Below, piece by piece: positions 36,661 to 49,394 of a DNA stretch of 64,000 bases. Source of the stretch: Stictocephala bisonia (lineage: Eukaryota > Arthropoda > Insecta > Hemiptera > Membracidae); contig JAQJVL010000247.1 of assembly GCA_035578905.1 (NCBI GenBank), positions 974,972 to 1,038,971 of the forward strand. The letters run 5' to 3'. A program made the position numbers and the translations under genes. Every line of letters begins with the position of its first letter. The first letter of the stretch is position 1. The notes under the pieces were generated by a model. It was not told the origin of the DNA and ran no database searches. It worked only from the letters and a program-made list of their open reading frames with translations.

Positions 36661-36903
36661 AGAGATAAGTTCTCAGTTCTAACTTCAACTGGTCAAATTA
36701 AGACTTGATCAAAACGAATTAGACAAACAAGGGACATTTTGTAGGAGTTTAATAAAACACTTAAATCTCGTACAAAGTCTTTTTCAAGGAGTTATTTAAA
36801 AAGCAAAATTCACTGTTCTTCCAATTAACTGGTTATGATGAAAAACCTATGGTCATAAAGTATTTTGTCAGTGCCATACAATAAAGTTAGACTTAGTTGG
36901 TAA

Positions 36904-36990
36904 ATATTACTTGCTGTACTGTTTAGTTAGCAGGTAAATGCCTAATATTACTTGCTGTACTGTTTAGTTAGCAGGTATTTGCCTAATTTG
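36904..36990. repeat. Short tandem duplication (48 bp, two units)
   Basis: AATATTACTTGCTGTACTGT, then TTAGTTAGCAGGTA, occurs at 36904 and again at 36952. Confidence 0.85.
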
Positions 36991-37477
36991 TACGTTTGGG
37001 CAAAACATTTACCTCATGTTCAAATATTTACAAGTAAAAAGAAAATAAATTCGTTACATCAGTGTTTTTATTTTTAGTTACAAAATAAATCTTGACAATA
37101 TTGTTCTTATTTATTTTATTAGTTCTAAAGTATTATACCTCTTCTTATTTTCGTGAATTCCAAAGGGTAAAATTCAGTTTGAATCGTTGCCTCTGACACC
37201 AACTAAGGCTGTCTATGCAAGTTTTTGAGTGCTCATCAGACCAAAATTGTTTAATTGAATGAAATTAACAATGTTGGGGCAAATTTTAAATTATCAAGTG
37301 GATTAATAATATTTTTATACGTTTGTTATAAAGCTACAAATATTTTAATTACTTTTTATTAAAATAACATAGTACATAATTTCATCATATCCTCATCCAT
37401 AAATGCTATAACATACAATTTAACAGTAAAGTGGCTTTATTCATAAAACAAGGTAAGCACTAGAACATCATAGTTAC
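36991..37477. other. AT-rich DNA, nothing recognised
   Basis: No gene or repeat copy seen. Confidence 0.5.
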
Positions 37478-37533
37478 AAGAGTCCGAGCAAGGTCTATAT
37501 AGTTTAAACTATATAGACCTTGCTCGGACTCTT
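37478..37533. repeat. Perfect 56-bp palindrome
   Basis: Each half is AAGAGTCCGAGCAAGGTCTA plus TATAGTTT, with no spacer at the centre (TTTAAA). The right half is also the 3' end of the minus-strand pseudogene, whose TAG stop lies at 37509-37511. The other half is therefore an inverted duplicate of that end. Confidence 0.95.
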
Positions 37534-37871
37534 CGCACTGGTGCTTCATTACCTCCTTCAAGCTTGACCATTAATATGTTGTACAGTTCTTCTCCAAGCT
37601 CTTCGGGGACTATGATTTTAAACAACAATTTAATAAAGCGAGTGTTTGCGTCGCTTACGTTGTTGCAAACGCAACAACCGGGAACGCAAGTAGGTCAAGG
37701 ACCATCCCACAAACATCCGACAAAACTCTCACCAAATTTTCCAGTAGTTCTTTCTCTAAAACCCGTCTTACATTTTATATTTTCAAGATGCTCGGCAATT
37801 TCAACCATTCTGTAAAGCTTTTCTTCGGATTCTGGACTCCAGTTGGGTTTTACATCCCTCAGCTCAAACAT
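37509..37871 (-). pseudogene. Unrecognised coding remnant with one internal stop
   Basis: From an ATG at 37871 the minus strand reads MFELRDVKPNWSPESEEKL, YRMVEIAEHLENIKCKTGFR and TTGKFGESFVGCLWDGP, then TGA at 37692-37694. The same frame then continues PTCVPGCCVCNNVSDANTRF, IKLLFKIIVPEELGEELY and NILMVKLEGGNEAPVRRVRA to TAG at 37509. That is about 120 codons with a single stop, a strong coding appearance. A splice-acceptor-like CACTGATAG precedes the ATG. I do not recognise the family. It may be the last exon of a decayed host gene or an exon carried by a repeat. Confidence 0.5.
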
Positions 37872-39319
37872 GACTATCAGTGACAAACGAGAGATGGTGT
37901 TGTCACTGGACACGTGCCTGGATAAGAGTGTAGTAAAGTGTATGAAAACCCCCTTTATTAAACTCAAAACTATTGCTGGGGAAAAGTGTTGGAAGGATAG
38001 TAACAGATGTTTTTACAACAATGTAACTGAAATGTAACACTAATGTTAAAAATGATTAGGACATTTCTTTAGCGATTTTGTTGGATTTTGGCCTCACCAA
38101 CAATTTTTCTCCAAATTATTCTGTCTTCTGTTGTCTCCATCTGCAATTAAAAGTAAAATAAAGCATTTAAACTAGATCACTAAAACATAAAAGGCAACTT
38201 AGAGTCTATTAAGATTTAAAATTTGTAAATATTAAAACATATTCAATATTTTTTTAAAGTTCAAAGTAAAATATTATTAGGCATATTGCTTACAAAGTAC
38301 AATCCGTTTATCCACACAAGGCAATGTAAGTTAAACGTTTAATCATGGTAAAATCAGACTACCAGTCATTCAAAACAGCGCTAAAATATAATTATAGTGC
38401 ACAACTAACAAAATAGAAACAACATATAAAAGACAAATGTAGATGATAAACTGTCCAATTAAGTGGAAATGAAAGTGGGACGTATTCAGAATTTTATAGT
38501 ATGAACCGGGGGTGATTTATCAGAGAAGATGGTTAAGGAAGTGGTCCAAGAAGATTAGTGTAGGGCGAGTTATGATATCTTGTATGGGATTTACTATTAA
38601 TTTAGTTTCTACATTGTTGTAGTACAACATAAAAATAATAATGGCGATTCAACTTTCAAGTGGTATTCTTAAAAGACTTGCAATAATTATATTTTTAATT
38701 TTAATGAACCATTTTATATATGTAATAACGTTTTATTTAAAATAGCGTATCATAGTTTGCTCGTAGCTCAAAGGGGTTTGATTAATTTTTTTCTCAAATC
38801 AAAACCATTTTATGTCAATTCAGAATTACTACTTTAATTGTTGAATAGATTATTGAAAAATATCAGCTTAGTTAATTTAATAATATATTTCCTCTAGAGA
38901 GAAGCAGTTTAGTCTCCAAATTTATTTTAAAAAAATATAACGTTAAAATATTTGTTTAATTCATATTACGAATTATAATTATTTGTTTTTAGAAGTATTC
39001 ATACTCCTCCTATAGATGTACCAAAGGTGTTGAAATAATTCAATCCAATAGATATAAAAGCTACGTGTTGGCCCAGACTCCAGTAACTGAGTTTATGACG
39101 GCCATATTCCTCAGCCATTCTACTACCACCGCCAAACAAACATCTGTACATTTTTCTTATTTTACTCTAATTTACTATAAAAAATCGTATTTCTGAACTA
39201 TTTTATTAACAGTTTCAACTTTGGTTATGGAAAATTTTCTAAATAAATAACAGAAATTGGAATGAAAAAGACAAATGTATTGAATTTTTGGTTTATTATA
39301 CAAACACTTATACTATTAG
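37872..39319. other. AT-rich DNA, possible further exon remnant
   Basis: At about 38145-38080 the minus strand reads QMETTEDRIIWRKIVGEAKI, ending in a stop soon after. EDR..W is common near the C-terminus of LINE-encoded proteins. Too short to call. Nothing else is seen. Confidence 0.4.
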
Positions 39320-39420
39320 GGTCTCCCACACACGTACAGTGGTATTGACCCACCCAACCTCCCATACTCGTACAGTGGTATTAACCTAACCACCCTCCCA
39401 TACACTTTCAGTAGTACTGA
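39320..39420. repeat. Three tandem units of a 38-41-bp motif
   Basis: Units share ACACGTACAGTGGTATTGAC followed by CCACCC. Related units occur next to the (TG)n tract at 45041-45102 and singly at about 50762-50790. Confidence 0.75.
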
Positions 39421-39702
39421 ATGAAAGGGGTCTCGATTTTTTTGTAAACGGTTAATTATAGTTGCTTAAAAACAAATTCTGGAAATATAAGACTAATTTA
39501 AGTACGATAACGTTAGTCTATTTCTTTCAATTAACACATTTTGTAAGCGTATTTATTTATAAACAAATCCAATCGAACCCACTAGACATTCAATCCATAA
39601 ACTGGAAGAAAAACTTGTACAATGCGTATTCACCGGACTTTTCCCTCCCCCTCCAGATATTCCAGTTTTTAAATAAACATTTTACCTCCCCAGGTATTGT
39701 AA

Positions 39703-39976
39703 TTGGTCGGTAGTGTAGTTGGTTCAATCCCAGCTTCATGTGCTAAAGGTTGTCAGTTCGATCCCAATCAGAGTCAATACATTTTGAGAAGGATCAGCTG
39801 ATAACCACCGGCTGTTCATTTGTCATTGGGCTATTAATTAATGACACTTTCTAAGGAATAGTCGGCCTTAGTTTGTAACAATGACTACATTCGCTCATCT
39901 ACACTCATCACACTCAATCGAAATCCATATTCGCCCATATCTTGACGATCGGCGTCTTATGAATAAATAAATAAAT
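39703..39976 (+). repeat. tRNA-like SINE, family A, copy 2
   Basis: Full length. Head TTGGTCGGTAGTGTAGTTGG (box A) and GGTTGTCAGTTCGATCCC (box B), body GGATCAGCTGATAACCACCG, tail CTTGACGATCGGCGTCTTAT plus GAATAAATAAATAAA. The sequence before it (ATTGTAA at 39696) recurs after the tail, a possible short target duplication. Confidence 0.88.
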
Positions 39977-40096
39977 TGTAAGTATAATATTCTACCTGTC
40001 TATCAGTTACCGGTACGTCGAAACTGTTATAATGCGTAGTGTTTCAATTTACACATACATTGAGCCACACAAGTAGGTCTAAATCGTAACCTGGAC

Positions 40097-40330
<234 letters not shown>

Positions 40331-40604
40331 GTGTCTGATTTGAACTTAACAACTTAATTACATTAATTCTTTTTTTATGTAAATCGCTTTTAAACAATTT
40401 CCAGATGTAGGTTTATCTAATAAACTAGGTCTAGTCATAACTGTCTAAATGTAATCAACATTTATTTTTATCAAATAAGTTTTTCCTTTAATTTATAACA
40501 TATTGTTCGCAATGAATATAATGAATGTGATGAGAGTAGGAACGCACGGGAAGAGATAAGTTGATAATATAAACTGTAGCTTGAATTACAACACATCAAC
40601 CGGC

Positions 40605-40690
40605 AAGTAGCATGAGGCTAATTAGCCTGGGTTATTAAGGCTGAGCCCTCCCTTAATAGCTTGAGGGATGACAATAGGCTTATTGTATTA
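40605..40690 (-). repeat. Dispersed 77-bp repeat, copy 2
   Basis: Reverse complement of 20183-20260, including GGCTAATTAGCC and CCCTCCCTTAATAGC. Confidence 0.7.
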
Positions 40691-41635
40691 TCTTTGCTCA
40701 GTACTTAGCGCTTCTCACAGAGATAAACTTAGTACCTTAATACGTGTTTAAATATACCACTATTGTATTCATTACTGATGCGACTAAAGTTAAATATGCT
40801 GGTTCAAAGCTTTTTATTAAATAGTTTTCTCAAGTATACGCACAGAAAGTTAACTTCAAGAAAATTTAACAATTTTCAAACACAGTAATTTAGTGTTACT
40901 ACTTTGTGTATACTACAGTTCAGAATGAACGATAAAATTATATTTTTACTCAAACCACGTAAGCTTGTAGAGTACTCAACTCCAATAAGTCTAGGCTTCT
41001 TCTGTGTAGTTCCATCTATTGTGAAACATAATTTTTAACACTTTTAGGTCAGATAAAGCCTTGTACATTCTAAAAAGCGTCACTCATTCGATTTTTACAC
41101 ATAGGCCAAATAATACCTTAATTAAATTTCATACGACTTGGGGTAAGGCACACATTTTAATACATACAATATATAATGGTATAATTTTTACTTTAATTTA
41201 TTTTACATAATTACGTAAGGAATTACTTATAAATACTTATTTACCATATTTATTATCACTGAGAGAAACAATTTTCTTAAGGAAACAAAACGCGCAGTGT
41301 TCAATACAGATTATCTTATTTAAAATAAACATTAATACTACACTTTTATGAACGTTTTACTCAACTTAAGAAATATCTATCAAATTTTCAAAATAACATA
41401 TTTAACATGTATTCCTAGCAATTTTTATAAGATAAAAGGTGATAAGGTTATATAAAGCGAGATATTTTATATATCCCCTATTTTGAAAATTGTCATCGAA
41501 AAATCAATATTTCCCCAAAAAATATGTTTTTAGGCTATGCAAAATTTCAGCTTATAAAAGTTTAATTAATAAGGTGTAAATTTAAAGTAATAATAATAAA
41601 TAATACTAATCACAATAACAACTAAAGTAATAGTC
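40691..41635. other. AT-rich DNA, nothing recognised
   Basis: No gene or repeat copy seen. Confidence 0.5.
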
Positions 41636-42151
41636 CAAGAGCCCGTGAGTGCCAGACCTTCGGATTTTTATAAAAGCTGAAAATTTTTCTATGTGTGTCC
41701 CTAGTACAGGTAAGAATGATCCCCACCCATGAAGCTGAGGCAGCGGTGGCTTTGGCAGGTAACAGGTAACAAAGGTGTATAAAATTCCATCTCAAATTTA
41801 TCATGAAATAAAACTGAATTTTTTTATATTTGATTCATAATAATATTAAAACTCGCGTTGCTCATTGCCAGACAGTTAGTATGGTTGCAACCCTCTGCCG
41901 GACACCCTTAAACTATTATAATTTATAATTATACTTACGTTATATTATAAAACCTAAATTTTATATATAATTTTTTGGGGGCCTATTAATCTATGTTTAC
42001 ATAATAGCCGGACAGTTTCGACGGTTCTATCATATTGCCAGACGCATTCAAAGTGAGCAGTAGTTCGGAGAGCAATGAGCGTATACAGTAACTAGTGCGA
42101 GTGAGACAGAGCGCTTGGTCTATTGCGGCCCTTCATTGCGCATCAGCTGTT
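41636..42151 (+). repeat. Left 516-bp terminal inverted repeat
   Basis: Reverse-complement partner of 43084-43599. Only rare differences are visible (for example TTTTTCTATG against CTTTTCTATG). The 60-codon ORF on its minus strand is not supported. Confidence 0.93.
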
Positions 42152-42253
42152 GTTTATTGTACCTATCTGGTGAACGGCTAAGCTCATAATAAATGTATTA
42201 TTTTTCTGTGCAGTTTATAAAATAAATGTGATTAGTTGTAATAAAGTGCTATC

Positions 42254-42770
42254 ATGAGTGACGAAAAAATAGTTTGCTTTGTTTGTAAGAAAAGCGATGA
42301 ACATATAATAATATTTTCTGAGGAAACTTAAAAAATGCCAGACTATTCTTAAATTACGAAAAATACATAACCTAAAATACAGAGACATTATTTTACCCAG
42401 TGATTACACCGAGAGTGGTTATCACAGAGTATGTTACAAGGCGTTTACAGGTCTTATGAAAAAATATTTCACCTCTCAACCATTGAGTGCTGAAAAAAAA
42501 GGAAAAAAACAAGGGAGTTGTGTAATTACAAGCAACTCATCTTCAACCTTGTCGTCGATACGAGATTTGAGTTCCGAACTACCTGATCCACAGTCTCCGT
42601 CAACAGAATCGTCATCTCAACTAATTTTACTATCCCAGTCCACAGAAACACAACCTTCGACATCTGAAAATGAATCTCATTTACAGTGTGTATCCACAGA
42701 ATCTCCCACGACATCTCAGCCAGCTCCAATTTGTATTGACGACGACGATGAAAATGATGAAAATGTTTAA
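42254..42770 (+). pseudogene. Zinc-finger-like ORF inside the TIR element, frameshifted
   Basis: Starts at the ATG at 42254: MSDEKIVCFVCKKSDEHIII, then a stop at 42329 caused by a one-base frame change in ACTTAAAAAATG. In the next frame it continues KKCQTILKLRKIHNLKYRD, SGYHRVCYKAFTGLMKKYF, then a Ser/Thr/Pro/Gln-rich tail ending DDDDENDENV before TAA at 42768. CX2C, a later Cys and HX3C would make a small zinc-binding domain. Short proteins with a similar N-terminus recur in arthropod and cnidarian repeats, as far as I recall; the family name and function are unknown to me. It lacks any DDE catalytic region, so it is not a transposase by itself. Confidence 0.6.
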
Positions 42771-43083
42771 AGATTTAATCAAAATAAATGTATTTCTCTG
42801 TAACTTTTTTATTTAAAAAAAATTGCCCTTTGATATAATAAACAATAAAATTTGATTTACTTTAATTCATTAGCTTTACAATTTCGATAGAATTGAAAAT
42901 AATAAACTTTGTAAAAATGAAAAATAATATAAATAAAATTATTAGAGTTTCGATATGATTGAAGTTGTATTAGAACAATTTTACTGAGCATTGTTTTAAA
43001 TATTTGTTATTCAAACTGTAAAATTTTAATTAATGAAATTTCTTGATTAAAAAAAAAAATAAACTGCACAATTTGAACTTAAT

Positions 43084-43599
43084 AACAGCTGATGCGCAAT
43101 GAAGGGCCGCAATAGACCAAGCGCTCTGTCTCACTCGCACTAGTTACTGTATACGCTCATTGCTCTCCGAACTACTGCTCACTTTGAATGCGTCTGGCAA
43201 TATGATAGAACCGTCGAAACTGTCCGGCTATTATGTAAACATAGATTAATAGGCCCCCAAAAAATTATATATAAAATTTAGGTTTTATAATATAACGTAA
43301 GTATAATTATAAATTATAATAGTTTAAGGGTGTCCGGCAGAGGGTTGCAACCATACTAACTGTCTGGCAATGAGCAACGCGAGTTTTAATATTATTATGA
43401 ATCAAATATAAAAAAATTCAGTTTTATTTCATGATAAATTTGAGATGGAATTTTATACACCTTTGTTACCTGTTACCTGCCAAAGCCACCGCTGCCTCAG
43501 CTTCATGGGTGGGGATCATTCTTACCTGTACTAGGGACACACATAGAAAAGTTTTCAGCTTTTATAAAAATCCGAAGGTCTGGCACTCACGGGCTCTTG
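43084..43599 (-). repeat. Right 516-bp terminal inverted repeat
   Basis: Ends CTCACGGGCTCTTG. It mirrors the left arm over its full length. Confidence 0.93.
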
Positions 43600-44283
43600 C
43601 TCTATAATTTGTAAGGACAACCATGTGTTTTTTTTAATCTGCTATTTATAATATCATATATAATAGTAAAATGAAAGATTAGTTCTAATCTTTAAACATG
43701 TTTACTTGAAAAGGTAAGTGGGCATTTATAACTACACTTTTAATATAGAACAATAATTATTTTTGTATAGCTCATACACTGTCGAAGTTCCTTATTTTAT
43801 TATAAATAAAATTTAATAAATTCTGTAAGAGTAGTTGGGTGATTTATTGTTGTAATTATTATACTGATCCGTATTTATAATGTCTTCAAAATCTTTAAAA
43901 AAGAAAACAAAATTATAGAAACTATTTTTTCTAAATTAAATTTTAAAATATAAGGTTTGACTTAGTTTTCAAACAAAAACATAAAATGGCTTAACTGTTC
44001 GTGTATGTTATAGTGTATTAATATAAAAATTGTTGTTATTTAGAACTCTGGTTACGTACAGCCTAGTCCTAGGACAGAACATGAATAGTTAAGAATAGAG
44101 AGTTAATAGTATTGTAGTATACTTGTATTGTAATTGACCATTCTCATGAAAAAACAAATTCATTGTGGACTTTGCATTATTCCCAAATCATTATATTTTG
44201 GGTGATCAGACATTTCCTGATTACGTACGTAAAATGTTTCCTAAAGGTGATTATTCACAGTCATACATTTATCTTTTTTACAG
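43600..44283. other. AT-rich DNA, nothing recognised
   Basis: No gene or repeat copy seen. Confidence 0.5.
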
Positions 44284-44372
44284 CTTCATTTAACGGCTCC
44301 ATTTCCTGCGAGGTGTTTAACGTGGATGAAGCAATTACAGGCCAATCTCTGTTATGGCCCATTTATTTTCTG
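44284..44372 (+). other. Possible internal exon (weak)
   Basis: Bounded by a strong-looking acceptor (ATCTTTTTTACAG, ending 44283) and a donor CTG|GTATGA at 44373. The frame reads SFNGSISCEVFNVDEAITGQ then SLLWPIYFL, with composition unlike the surrounding AT-rich DNA. I do not recognise it. It could equally be chance or a repeat remnant; no neighbouring exon is identified. Confidence 0.25.
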
Positions 44373-44378
44373 GTATGA

Positions 44379-45040
44379 CACTGCTCTCACTTTCCTTAAG
44401 ATATCAGAATTTCTCTTATAATTGCTATTTGTTTTATAAGATTAGCGAATTAGTGAGGCCCGCAACCACAGCTGGTTTAACCTGCACTACATTTACATGG
44501 GAGTACACTAACACGCCACAATGGACCACAAAAACAGCTGATATTTTAAGACTCAAAATTTAACATTGGAGGGGAAATCTATTTGTGTATAAAATCAATG
44601 GTTGTACTGATCGGCCACTATGTAATAATAAAGATATGTCAAAATGGGGAACAGAGAAACTATACTATTTCCCCAATTACAGTCAATTTCTCAACATTAT
44701 TAAAAAAGCAAATTATTGTACTTTTATTTATGTTTATATTTTTTGTAAAACATAAATATTTATATATAATCACACAAATAAACACAAATAAATATATAAT
44801 CAATATACATTCCGACTAATATATACTTGTTCCAATTACATGGTTTAAATCATAGCTCAATTATCCCTTTAATAATCATACTGAAATTGACGTTCTCATA
44901 AATAATAGTTTATTACTTTTTATCTCTCTTATTCTCGGGCAAAAGTTACGCCATTTTTATATAGAATACGAAGAATAGTGTCTGCTCGGGTACGGCTTGG
45001 TGCTGGAGGAGTCTTGGATATGCTCTTATATTTATTTTAA
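44379..45040. other. AT-rich DNA, nothing recognised
   Basis: Short open frames at 44354-44563 and 44583-44819 have no domain. Confidence 0.45.
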
Positions 45041-45102
45041 CCATACACGTACAAGTACAGTGGTAATGACCCACCCGCCCACCCATGCACGTACAGTGGT
45101 AA
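45041..45102. repeat. Two units of the GTACAGTGGTAnTGACCCACCC motif
   Basis: Same family as 39320-39420, here abutting the (TG)n tract. Confidence 0.7.
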
Positions 45103-45104
45103 TT

Positions 45105-45590
<486 letters not shown>

Positions 45591-46738
45591 AATTTAGTTA
45601 ATTATATAATAAACAGTTTAACCTATCAATAGGTAAATAGGTCAAATAAAGGTATCATTTGTTTTCTAATTATTAGTGATTTCTAATATTTTAGCACTTA
45701 GTCTTCAATTTCTTCACTTCAAATATTTTCTTCCTTTCTCGATACACCACAAATTATACCAAAACGTCCTTATGTATTATAAAAAACATATTTATTTGTT
45801 ACAAACCCTAAAATAAACAACTACTTACTCATCGACATCTTAGTATTAACCGGTTGAGTAATTCTATCATTACACAAATTAAATTTAAAGTAGTCTACAT
45901 ATTTTATGCTATTTAAAATGCTAAAAGAGGTTAAAACATTTGTACAAAACTTAGTAATGTTAAAATAGGCCAACTATCATTTATAGACATCGAGGAAAAT
46001 AGTAAAGGAAACTATTGAATTACCAGCGTATTATTAAAAACGAGAAGATCTAAACAAACTTTAGTCATAATAAAAATACCAAGATATTTTATTATACACT
46101 TGAACATTTATAAATATGTGATAAATAAGTAAAATAATAACTATAATAATAGGATTTTTTGCATAAAAAATAAAATTGGTTAAATGACCTGTATATGAGT
46201 ATAGTTCACATAATATTTTAATATTAAATGGTTTTAAATTCAAATTCTGAATACTAAATTCAACCAAATACTATTTCAGTGCAAGCTAAAAGCTGTGAAC
46301 ATAACCTAAGCAGTCGACCGTAACATCTATGGGCTATAATAGCCCACCCCCACTCCCCGACGGTATACAATGCTGATGAGAAAACATTACAAACGTTCAA
46401 AACGTTTCTGATAACATTTGGGTTGGATTTGTAATAAAATGTACGAGTGACTTGGTTTAGTTTGGCCTGCTCACTTCAAAAGTGAGTATATAACTAGTGC
46501 GATTTATAAACACAAATAAAGTAAATAAATACACTATAAACATTTATTAGTATATACATGTTTAATAACAGTGACAGCAAACCAACCCATATTTTATCCA
46601 TCACATTTAATTGTCTCAATCCTGCAATAGGCAATTTTTAAAGACCTATCATATCGTAACCGCCCATTCCCACATAATAAGACTAATGATGCTTATAACC
46701 ATCTTAGCTTGCTATCCGGGAAAAGGGAGTGGACTACA
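45591..46738. other. AT-rich DNA, nothing recognised
   Basis: No gene or repeat copy seen. Confidence 0.5.
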
Positions 46739-47795
46739 GCCACACTATATAAACGCACACTAGATGAATACAGAGTCACATATAAACACACCCCAGGTGA
46801 ATACAAAGCCACATATAAGCACAAGCTATGAGAATACAAAGCCACATATAAACACACACCAGGTAAATACAAAGCCACATATAAACACATCCCAGGTGAA
46901 TACAGAGCCACATATAATCACACACTAGATGAATACAGAACTACATATAAACACACCCCAGGTGAATACAAAGCCACATATAAACACACACTAGGTGAAT
47001 GCAGAGTCACATATAAACACACTAGGTGAATACAGAACTAAATATAAACACACACCAGGTGAATACAGAGCTACATATAAACACACACCAGGTGAATGCA
47101 GAGCCACATATAAACACACCAGGTGATTGCAGAGCCACGAATAAACACACGCTAGGTGAATACAGAGCTACATATAAGCATACACCAGGTGAATGCAGAG
47201 CCACATATAAACACACTAGGTGAATACAGAACTACATATAAACACACACCAGGTGAATGCAGAGCCACATATAAACACACTAGGTGAATACAGAACTACA
47301 TATAAACACACACCAGGTGAATGCAGAGCCACATATAAACACACTAGGTGAATACAGAACTACATATAAACACACACCAGGTGAATACAGAACTACATAT
47401 AAACACACACCAGGTGAATACAGAACTACATATAAACACACTAGGTGAATACAGAACTACATATAAACACACACCAGGTGAATGCAGAGCCACATATAAA
47501 CACACTAGGTGAATACAGAACTACATATAAACACACACCAGGTGAATGCAGAGCCACATATAAACACACTAGGTGAATACAGAACTACATATAAACACAC
47601 TAGGTGAATACAGAACTACATATAAACACACTAGGTGAATACAGAACTACATATAAACACACACCAGGTGAATGCAGAGCCACATATAAACACACTAGGT
47701 GAATACAGAACTACATATAAACACACACCAGGTGAATACAGAACTACATATAAACTACTAGGTGAGTGCAGAGCCACATATAAACATAATTTCGC
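46739..47795. repeat. 31/33-bp minisatellite, about 33 units
   Basis: There are two unit types: CACTAGGTGAATACAGAACT plus ACATATAAACA (31 bp) and CACACCAGGTGAATGCAGAG plus CCACATATAAACA (33 bp). They often alternate as a 64-bp dimer (47200-47560). The ORFs found on both strands within it are periodic artefacts. Confidence 0.95.
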
Positions 47796-47935
47796 TGACC
47801 ATAATTTGTATGAAGTTACAGAAAGAAAATTGTGTAAATTATAATATAATAAAACAAAATGTATTTACTGAGTACAACAAACCCTGTAAGACTACTTTTC
47901 AATGTGAATATTACTCCTAAATCAGATAAAAGTGT

Positions 47936-48124
47936 TTACTCTTCCTCATCTGTCCGTCCATTATCATCCTGGAAACACATTTCCCATGAGAACTCGCAGG
48001 ATTCAATACAGCGTTGTACAAAAAGCAGATTCTTCTCATTTAACAGTGGCAGTCTCGACTGGTTAATGTTTCCCCCCTCCCCTCCTGCAGCAATTACCTG
48101 ATTGCGAATTCGGCGTCTAGACAT
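47936..48124 (-). CDS. Unrecognised 62-codon ORF, possible exon
   Basis: Reads MSRRRIRNQVIAAGGEGGN, INQSRLPLLNEKNLLFVQR and CIESCEFSWEMCFQDDNGR before an acidic TDEEE end: a basic start, a Cys/Trp-containing middle and an acidic tail, which is not random-looking. The first 12-15 codons are homologous to the minus strand at 27540-27597, and similarity extends upstream of the ATG, so the shared unit is not limited to this ORF. No promoter, intron or family is identified. It may be a small gene, a terminal exon or repeat-derived. Confidence 0.3.
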   Translation of the reverse strand: MSRRRIRNQVIAAGGEGGNINQSRLPLLNEKNLLFVQRCIESCEFSWEMCFQDDNGRTDEEE

Positions 48125-48142
48125 AAAAGCGAGTTGACAAAG

Positions 48143-49090
48143 AAGTATGAATTAAAAGAGCACATAATGACTGTTTTGTTGGATACATTTTACAACGGCA
48201 TTCCCCTTTCATCTAAGATATCTCAGACCAACGATACAAAACTATACACAGCTTTAATCTCTCAGCTTTCTCTCTAATATTTTTTTCTAATTTCTAAGGA
48301 GAAAAATAAAGCTCTTTTCATCATTATATTTAATGAAAATTTTTCCAAGTTTGAATTCGATTATTTTAAAACAAACAATCAATTCCATAAAAATATTACA
48401 TAAAATTAATAAAATATTTACATATATGTTTATATCTAAAGAAAATGGTTATGAACACGGTTATGATTGATCGAAAATTAAGTTGCCCATTTTTTACCTT
48501 ATGCTAAGTTTATCTAAATTAGTGTCAAATGCTATTTTATTTCAAAAATTCTGAAGTAGGATTGTTGGTACGATAAGACGAGTTTGGGAGTTGAAGTATT
48601 CAACCTTTTAGCTTAAATGGGCAAAACTTTCCTGTTTTCAATTCAAACTGCTCTGAATTCTGTAAACAGGTTATGTAAAGGTTATGCTTGATGCAGAAAC
48701 GGAATTCCTTTTTAAATTAAATTCAAAATTTAAAATTCTAAAAAAAATTAAATTATGTTTAATCATATTTTATGAAAATAATAATAAATATGTTAATTAT
48801 ACAGTTTATAGGTTTTAATACTAATTAATCTGCACACAAACTAAACCATTCTAATAGCTTAGTAAATAAATTGTTCTTATAAATTCCCCCATAGAAATAA
48901 TGAATTTGTAAAACGTACAGTACATGTGCACAATCCATTAATATAGTGTAGGCACTTTGTGAACGATTATAATAGTGTGTTTGTATAATATTATGAACTA
49001 TCTACATCTACAATAAATAAAATTCTACTTAGCAAAATATATAGGTGTAGTTTATCTTAGACGATGTCTTAATTATTTTGTCTTAAATAT
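48143..49090. other. AT-rich DNA, nothing recognised
   Basis: No gene or repeat copy seen. Confidence 0.5.
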
Positions 49091-49342
49091 TTAATCCCAG
49101 CTTCGTGTGCTAAAGGTTCTCAGTTCGATCTCAATCAGAGTCAATACATTTTGAGAAGGATCAGCTGATAACCACCGGCTGTTCATTTGTCATTGGGCTA
49201 TTAATTAATGATACTTTCTAAGGAATAGTCGGCCTTAGTTTGTAACAATGACTACATTCGCTCATCTACACTCATTCGAAATCCATATTCACCCATATCT
49301 TGACGATCGGCGTCTTATGAATAGATAAATAAATAAATAATT
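49091..49342 (+). repeat. tRNA-like SINE, family A, copy 3 (5'-truncated)
   Basis: Begins inside the head (TTAATCCCAGCTTCGTGTGC), keeps box B (GGTTCTCAGTTCGATCTC) and the complete tail (CTTGACGATCGGCGTCTTAT plus GAATAGATAAATAAATAAA). It is very close to the copy at 39703. Confidence 0.88.
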
Positions 49343-49394
49343 ACTTTCTACGTTTAGGATAAGATATAAGTATAGTTTGTTTTAGAGAAATATC

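Larger units (their letters stand above)
41636..43599. mobile_element. 1.96-kb long-TIR DNA element carrying a zinc-finger-like ORF
   Basis: Two inverted arms of exactly 516 bp each (41636-42151 and 43084-43599), nearly identical, begin CAAGAGCCCGTGAGTGCCAG. The arms contain several short internal repeats of the CCGGACA/CCAGAC type (TTGCCAGAC, GCCGGACAG, TGCCGGACACC). The 932-bp interior holds one frameshifted ORF and a poly-A-rich 3' part, with no transposase. No clear target duplication is visible. Long, near-identical TIRs suggest fairly recent activity or correction between arms. The ORF orientation (+) is the only polarity. Confidence 0.85.

Noticed and set aside
46693..47844. Periodic MCLYVALYSP-type and NTELHINTHQV-type ORFs
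   Set aside because: Translations of the 31/33-bp minisatellite on both strands; mixed unit lengths break any constant frame.
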